This document shows positions 7,500-11,904 of a DNA stretch of 11,904 nt, in pieces. Below the pieces are notes generated by a model. It made no database searches. It saw only the letters and a list, made by a program, of their open reading frames with translations, and was not told where the DNA came from. How positions within the stretch are numbered: the first letter of the stretch is position 1; the number at the start of each line of letters is the position of its first letter. The position numbers were made by a program, and so were the translations under genes. The DNA comes from Acidobacteriaceae bacterium (GTDB lineage Bacteria > Acidobacteriota > Terriglobia > Terriglobales > Acidobacteriaceae): the NCBI GenBank assembly GCA_030040175.1, contig JASHUF010000168.1, positions 1-11,904 on the forward strand, given 5' to 3'.

Positions 7500-9104
7500 C
7501 TATTCCTGCTTCCAGGTCTTGCCGTCGGCGCTGGTCCAGCGCTCGCCGCTGTCGGTGGTAACTTCAAACACCGCCAGCGGTTGCATCTCATCCACGGGGG
7601 CGGCAGCGGCTTTCTTCCTGTTTGCCCGCTCGCTCCCCTTCACTGCGGACGAGGCTGCTTCCACGGTCACCGCCTGGTTCGTCATGCCAATGGGCAACTG
7701 GAGGTTGGCCACTGCCGGCCGCGAACCGTCCACGGCAATTCCTCCAAGGTGCGCTGCCGCGAATCCCGGCGCCGCAGCGTCCAGGTCGTAATTCCCCGGC
7801 GCCAGCCCCTGCACCACGTAGCGGCCGTTGCCGTCGGCCTTCACGGTGCGCTTGTTCGCCGCCGCGCCGCCGGTTACCGTAACCGCCGCGCCGGGGATTA
7901 CCGCGCCGCTCGTATCCGTCACCGTTCCCGTCAGAGTTCCCCCCGGTGCGTTGGCGGGAATTTGCTGGAGGTCCGCGAAGCCGCCGGGATTCCCGTTGGA
8001 TGCACTTGCCAAAGCAGCTCCGCTGTTTCTCCCTCCGGGCACCAGACGGACGTGCATTGCCTGTCCCTGCCACGGCGCGTGCACCCGCGTCCAATGCTGG
8101 CCGGCGTCGGTGCTGAAAAAGAGGGTGTGGCGCGCATCGATCGCCACGACGCGGCTCCCATTCCATTCGTCTGCAAGCACGGCCTGCCGGCTGGGCAGCG
8201 GCCGCGGCATGATCGCGCTCTCCGGAACCGCGCCGTGGATCTCCAGCGGCGCGACGCTTTCATTCGCGACCGCAGAAGTGGCCGGTATCTGAGGCGTGAG
8301 CGCCCGGGCCGCATGGACCGTTGGGGTCGTAGCAGGGGGAGGCGTGAGCGGTTGAGAGAGCAGGCCCAGGCTGCGCCCTGCTTGCGTCTGCGCGGCAACC
8401 TGCGCTGTTCCTGCAGCAGACGCGGATGGCGCCGCAGCGGAGCCCAAAGCAACTCCAGGCGCCCCGCCCATCGGCTGGCTCATCTTCATGCGCCGGCCCC
8501 CATTCTCCGGCGGCGCCGCCTGTGCCAAGGGACCTGCCGAAAGCAGCGCCCGCCCCCTGCCCGCCATCCCGGGCAACCCCGGCACGGGCGGCAGGTTCTT
8601 CGCGCGCGCAGCCGGGCCCGGTCTGCTCGCGTGCGCGCGTTGGCTTGGAGGCGCACCCGCCGCCGGCGTTGCCGGCTGCTCTTCCGGTTGCGCGGGCGAT
8701 TGCGGCGCAGCCATCTGCGCCTGCTCAGGAAGCGCTCGCCGGGGCGCGCGGTGAAGGAAGGCGAGAGACAGCGCGAGCGCAGCCAATGCCGCCGCGGCAG
8801 ACGCCCATATCGTCCAGCGCGCGAGCCTGCGCCTGCGCGCGGGCGCAGCGGCGGGCGGGGCCGCAACTTCGCTCACGTCGTGCGCGATGAAGGCCGCCGC
8901 GACGGCAACCTGCTCGAACTCTTCAGCCGGCGGCAGCGCCAGCGCCACCGTCTCGCGGCACCCGCGGCACACGGCCAGATGCGCCAGCACCTCTTCGCGC
9001 TCGTGCGCGGGCAGGGCCTGCTCAAGAAACGCACTGAGCTGGTCGGCATCGGGATGCGTCCCTTGAGCGCCGCGCAACTGCCCGGATTGGCTCACTTCAC
9101 CCAT
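7500..9104 (-). CDS. Membrane zinc-finger anti-sigma-like protein with Asp-box and carboxypeptidase-regulatory domains
   Basis: A 534-residue protein likely to hold the neighbouring sigma factor inactive at the inner membrane. The cytoplasmic N-terminus carries an anti-sigma zinc-finger pattern: H17, then HLAVCRGC with H42, C46 and C49. One membrane span lies at about 97-117 after an RRRR cluster, predicting an extracytoplasmic C-terminus. Residues 120-300 are a Pro/Ala-rich linker. An Asp-box (BNR/Ycf48-like) motif STDAGQHW stands at 331-338. A carboxypeptidase-regulatory beta-sandwich (GTLTGTVTDTSGAVIPGAAV, about 388-482) follows, and a second Asp-box TTDSGERW is at 516-523, close to the C-terminus. 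The sigma gene ends 2 nt upstream of the ATG at 9104. A TTG at 9110 is an alternative start overlapping the sigma stop; neither has a clear Shine-Dalgarno. Anti-sigma function is inferred from the zinc-finger pattern, topology and gene pairing. The signal sensed is unknown. Confidence 0.8.
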   Translation of the reverse strand: MGEVSQSGQLRGAQGTHPDADQLSAFLEQALPAHEREEVLAHLAVCRGCRETVALALPPAEEFEQVAVAAAFIAHDVSEVAAPPAAAPARRRRLARWTIWASAAAALAALALSLAFLHRAPRRALPEQAQMAAPQSPAQPEEQPATPAAGAPPSQRAHASRPGPAARAKNLPPVPGLPGMAGRGRALLSAGPLAQAAPPENGGRRMKMSQPMGGAPGVALGSAAAPSASAAGTAQVAAQTQAGRSLGLLSQPLTPPPATTPTVHAARALTPQIPATSAVANESVAPLEIHGAVPESAIMPRPLPSRQAVLADEWNGSRVVAIDARHTLFFSTDAGQHWTRVHAPWQGQAMHVRLVPGGRNSGAALASASNGNPGGFADLQQIPANAPGGTLTGTVTDTSGAVIPGAAVTVTGGAAANKRTVKADGNGRYVVQGLAPGNYDLDAAAPGFAAAHLGGIAVDGSRPAVANLQLPIGMTNQAVTVEAASSAVKGSERANRKKAAAAPVDEMQPLAVFEVTTDSGERWTSADGKTWKQE

Positions 9105-9106
9105 AT

Positions 9107-10144
9107 TCAATCGGGACCCGTCCCGGATGCCGGAACTCCCGCTCCGGCATCCCCGCCTGCCCTTTCTTCAGAGAACGCCGCACCCTTCGAATGTTGCAGC
9201 AGCGCGCGCAGGTTTATTTCCAGATCGCGCGGATCGGCGCCCAGCGCCTCCTCGGCTGCGGCTGCACTCATTCCGCCAGCGCAAAGGTTCTTGAGCAAAA
9301 GCTCTCGCGCCTCGGCGAGCAGGCGCTTGAGCCGGCGGCTGACGGTGGCCTCGTGCACGCCCAGCGTGCGCGCAATGGTGAGCAGAGTCCGGCGGTCAAG
9401 ATAATACGCCGCCAGCAGAAAGCGGTCCTCGGCGCAGAGGCATTGCAGGGTCTGCCGCACCGCTTCCGCCAGCGCGGCCATGGGAGCGGTTGCCTGGTCC
9501 GGTTGCGCGGCCCCGCGGTCCACGCCTTCGATCTCCACTGCATCGAGCGGCTCCTCGCGATGCGTCCTGCGATGATGATCGCGAAAGCGCTGCACCAGCG
9601 TGGTGCGCAGCCAGCCCATGAGCGAACCGCGTCCTGTGTACGAGGCCAGCGGCGAGCGCCTCTGCCCCTCGACCGCACGCAGGCCGTAAAGCTCGGCATA
9701 GAGCGAGCCGGCCAGGTCGCTTCCCAGCGTCGCGGAGCCGGTGATGGCGATGGCCGCCTGGGTGAGGGAACTGCGATAGAGACGGAAGAATCGCTCCCAC
9801 GCAGGCTCGCGGCCCAGGGCGCATCCCTGCGCAAGCGCCAGCTCCTTGAGGTGCAGCCCCCGGAAAAAAGCTGTCTTCTGGCCCAGATCGGCAATCCTGC
9901 CTGCGGGCAAGCCATGATTCACCTTCGCGCCCACGCCGGCGAGCGCCTGGCCGAACTCGTCGCGCGTGAGCCCGCAGGACTCGGACTCGGCCTGCTTCCA
10001 AAGCTCTTCGAGCAAGAGCGGCGGCGCTCCCGCAAAATGCAGCACCGGCGCCATCGCCGGAGCGGCCTGGGCGCTTGCCGGCCCCGGCAGCGCCAGATCG
10101 TCGGGCTTGGATGAGGCCGCATCCACGCTCCGAGGATACTGCAT
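9107..10144 (-). CDS. Sigma-70 family RNA polymerase sigma factor with N-terminal extension
   Basis: A 345-residue sigma factor of ECF-like layout. Region 2 spans about 115-195: WERFFRLYRSSL, the promoter-melting 'SLYAELYGL' and 'SPLASYTGRGSLMGWLRT' segments, then basic QRFRDHHRR. Region 4 spans about 224-287, with the helix-turn-helix 'LLTIARTLGVHEATVSRRL' (254-272) for -35 recognition. There is no region 3. Unusual for ECF factors are about 110 residues before region 2, including a Pro/Ala-rich start and a helical stretch from about 41, and a tail of about 55 residues after region 4. The start is uncertain: the ATG at 10144 has no Shine-Dalgarno, and Met31 (10054) is possible. The ester hydrolase gene ends 36 nt upstream. 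The zinc-finger membrane protein 2 nt downstream is its probable anti-sigma partner. Target promoters cannot be deduced. Confidence 0.85.
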   Translation of the reverse strand: MQYPRSVDAASSKPDDLALPGPASAQAAPAMAPVLHFAGAPPLLLEELWKQAESESCGLTRDEFGQALAGVGAKVNHGLPAGRIADLGQKTAFFRGLHLKELALAQGCALGREPAWERFFRLYRSSLTQAAIAITGSATLGSDLAGSLYAELYGLRAVEGQRRSPLASYTGRGSLMGWLRTTLVQRFRDHHRRTHREEPLDAVEIEGVDRGAAQPDQATAPMAALAEAVRQTLQCLCAEDRFLLAAYYLDRRTLLTIARTLGVHEATVSRRLKRLLAEARELLLKNLCAGGMSAAAAEEALGADPRDLEINLRALLQHSKGAAFSEERAGGDAGAGVPASGTGPD

Positions 10145-10180
10145 CCGCTGCGCACCGGCTGCGGCGAAAAGTGCTGCCGC

Positions 10181-11904
10181 TTATTCGCCCGTTACCACCG
10201 GCAAACTGAGGAAGCTCGCATTGCCCGGCGTGTGCCACACGCGTTGCGTGGCTTTCTGGTAATCGCCCGGCCGGGCCGCGAAGATATTGGGCACGAAGGT
10301 CTGCGGATTGCGGTCGTAGAGGGGGAACAGCGTCGACTGCACCTGCACCATGATGCGATGCCCGGGCTCGAAGACGTGATTGACCATCGGCAGCCCGAAC
10401 TTGTAGAGCAGAGGCTCGTCCGGCGTAATCGCCTCCGGATGCTCAAAGCTGGTGCGGTAGCGTCCGCGGAAGATGTCCGTGGCGATGGGCAGTTCATAAC
10501 CGCCCATCGGCGGGTTGTAGGTGTCGGTCCCCGGATACACGTCGATCAGCTTCACCACCCAGTCGCTGTCGGTTCCGCTGGTCGAGGCGTAGAGATTCAC
10601 CTCCGGCCGCCCGGCAAGATGCAGCGGCGCGCTCAGCGGTTCGGTCTCGAAGGTGAGCACGTCCGGCCGCCCATCCACAAAGCGCTGATCGTGCACCAGC
10701 CATGTGCGCCATGGACCGTCGGGGTTGCCGGTGTTGTCCTCGTGGAAAGGCCGCGGCGAAAAAGGCACCGGCTTGGCGGGATCGGAAACATACCCGGTGA
10801 ACTGCGCGCCGCCGGCAGCCGGCGCGTCGAATGACAATCTGCCTCCGGCCTCAAAATACATCGGCTTCGGCTTGAACGGGCAGCCCGCATCGCAGCTCTG
10901 CGGCCAGCTTGTAAAGCGATCCCAGTGATTCTCGCCCGTGTTGTAAACCAGCACCGGCGGCGTGCCGGCTTTGGGCGCGCCCTCGACAAGATATTGGCGG
11001 AAGAAAGGCAGCAGAATATCCCTGCGGTACTGGAGCGTGGTGTCGCCCTTCCACTGCAGCGGCCCCAGCGACCAACCCTTGCGGTTGATCTGCGAGTGAA
11101 ACCACGGCCCCATCACCAGAAAATTCTTGTCGTTGTTCGTGTCCTTGGGCTCCAGCGCTGCGTAGGAGTGGTTCGCGCCCCACATGTCTTCCTGGTCCCA
11201 CAGTCCCTGCTCCCAGAGCACCGGCACTTTGAGAGGAACTTGCGCCAGCAATTTGTCCAGCGCCTGGTCCTGCCAGAAGCTGTCGTAGGCCGGGTGCTCC
11301 TCGATCTTGCGCCAGAACGGCAGCTGATCGAGCCCGCCGTAGCGCGCAAAGTCTCCCGCCGAACCCTGCTCCAGGAAATTTGTGTAGTCGTCGTAGTTCA
11401 GCCTCGGAATGTCCGGCCCCTCGCCGCGCACCGTGGTCTGCTCGGTGAAGTAATCCAGATTCACCTGCCGGAAGGCGCCATAGTGGAACCAGTCGTCGCC
11501 CATCCATCCGTCGATCATGGGGCTCTCCGGCGCAGCTACTCTGAGCGCCGGATGCGGATCGAGCAGCGCCATCACCACCGTGAACCCCTCGTAGGAAGAA
11601 CCAATCATGCCCACGCGCCCATTCGACTCCGGCACGTTCTTCACCAGCCAGTCGATGGTGTCCCACGCGTCGGTGGTGTCATTGGGCCCGTGCGGATTGA
11701 GCGGCCCGGCCGGCGGCGGGGTCATCACGTACTCGCCCTCCGACCCGTACTTGCCGCGCACGTCCTGAAAGACGCGGATCCATCCTGCCTGCGCCCACAC
11801 GTCGTCACCCACCATCATCTGCCCGGCCAGGTACGGCGACTCCTCGGCGTGCAGGCGCTCGGCCGCGTTGTAAGGCGTGCGCGTGAGGATGATGGGCACA
11901 TTCT
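10181..11904 (-). CDS. Alpha-amino-acid ester hydrolase (CocE/NonD family), N-terminus outside window
   Basis: Serine hydrolase of the X-Pro dipeptidyl-peptidase S15-like fold with a C-terminal jelly-roll domain. The sequence closely resembles the Xanthomonas citri enzyme that hydrolyses and synthesises alpha-amino acyl esters and amides, including ampicillin-type beta-lactams. Numbering from the GTG at 11899, the nucleophile is S102 in GSSYEG, the acid D235 in LWDQEDMWG and the base H268 in GPWFHSQ. The spacings (133 and 166 residues) equal those of S174/D307/H340 in X. citri. The carboxylate cluster that binds the substrate amino group is intact: D136, E237 and D238. The C-terminal domain includes STLFPLYDRNPQT and ends at 10181. 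Coding continues to 11904 with no proper start there; about 72 N-terminal residues, including any signal peptide, lie beyond the edge. Related enzymes are periplasmic. The natural substrate is unknown, and other CocE activities remain possible. Confidence 0.92.
   Translation of the reverse strand, partial: NVPIILTRTPYNAAERLHAEESPYLAGQMMVGDDVWAQAGWIRVFQDVRGKYGSEGEYVMTPPPAGPLNPHGPNDTTDAWDTIDWLVKNVPESNGRVGMIGSSYEGFTVVMALLDPHPALRVAAPESPMIDGWMGDDWFHYGAFRQVNLDYFTEQTTVRGEGPDIPRLNYDDYTNFLEQGSAGDFARYGGLDQLPFWRKIEEHPAYDSFWQDQALDKLLAQVPLKVPVLWEQGLWDQEDMWGANHSYAALEPKDTNNDKNFLVMGPWFHSQINRKGWSLGPLQWKGDTTLQYRRDILLPFFRQYLVEGAPKAGTPPVLVYNTGENHWDRFTSWPQSCDAGCPFKPKPMYFEAGGRLSFDAPAAGGAQFTGYVSDPAKPVPFSPRPFHEDNTGNPDGPWRTWLVHDQRFVDGRPDVLTFETEPLSAPLHLAGRPEVNLYASTSGTDSDWVVKLIDVYPGTDTYNPPMGGYELPIATDIFRGRYRTSFEHPEAITPDEPLLYKFGLPMVNHVFEPGHRIMVQVQSTLFPLYDRNPQTFVPNIFAARPGDYQKATQRVWHTPGNASFLSLPVVTGE

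Noticed and set aside
7980..8745. Pro/Ala-rich low-complexity DNA in the anti-sigma linker as a repeat array
   Set aside because: There is no constant repeat unit; it is compositional bias of a flexible linker in GC-rich code.
6672..9404. A 910-codon open frame on the plus strand, antisense to copA, the HMA gene and the anti-sigma gene
   Set aside because: It is rich in Arg, His, Ala and Pro and shows no domain. It lies opposite three well-supported genes, and such long antisense frames are expected from codon bias in GC-rich DNA.
1..11904. CRISPR array, tRNA, rRNA, insertion sequence or phage/defence genes
   Set aside because: No regularly spaced repeats, no cloverleaf, no transposase or integrase motifs and no terminal inverted repeats were seen on either strand.

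Overview
The window is GC-rich, and every convincing gene lies on the minus strand, so the genes read from right to left. I infer Acidobacteriota, probably a Terriglobia/Acidobacteriaceae member. The evidence is the GC-rich codon use, the anti-sigma protein carrying an Oar-like carboxypeptidase-regulatory domain with the 'GTVTDTSGAVIPGAAVTVT' signature common in that phylum, and the general gene content. I could not run a database search, so the taxonomy is inference.

Layout in transcription order, from high to low coordinates. (1) 10181-11904: an alpha-amino-acid ester hydrolase (CocE/NonD family) whose N-terminus lies outside the window. (2) 10144-9107 and 9104-7500: a sigma-70-family factor with an unusual N-terminal extension, followed 2 nt later by a membrane zinc-finger anti-sigma-like protein. 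The large predicted extracytoplasmic part of that protein has a carboxypeptidase-regulatory domain flanked by two Asp-box (BNR-like) segments. A plausible terminator follows. (3) 7399-3929: a compact copper-homeostasis operon with a 70-aa HMA metallochaperone, a Cu(I) P1B-1 ATPase (CopA), a CsoR-type Cu(I) repressor and a NUDIX hydrolase. A candidate promoter and a candidate CsoR operator lie just upstream. (4) 3735-1124: glucose-6-phosphate isomerase (pgi) followed 2 nt later by a DUF2090 aldolase-like protein. (5) 943-65: a ComF-family phosphoribosyltransferase, then the first codons of a possible further gene running off the left edge.

How they work together: the copper block looks like a complete self-regulated unit (sensor, chaperone, exporter). 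The sigma/anti-sigma pair looks like a transmembrane signalling module. The pgi/DUF2090 pair belongs to sugar-phosphate metabolism. Stop codons merge with the next ribosome-binding site at copA-csoR and at pgi-DUF2090, which suggests translational coupling.

I saw no mobile element, CRISPR array, tRNA, rRNA or defence system. No stretch over 300 bases lacks a gene; the longest gaps are 944-1123 and 3736-3928. Most of the window is recognisable housekeeping or metal-resistance content. The less ordinary parts are the anti-sigma architecture, the sigma N-terminal extension, the copper operator/terminator junction and the well-conserved ester hydrolase. I did not find a clearly undescribed system.
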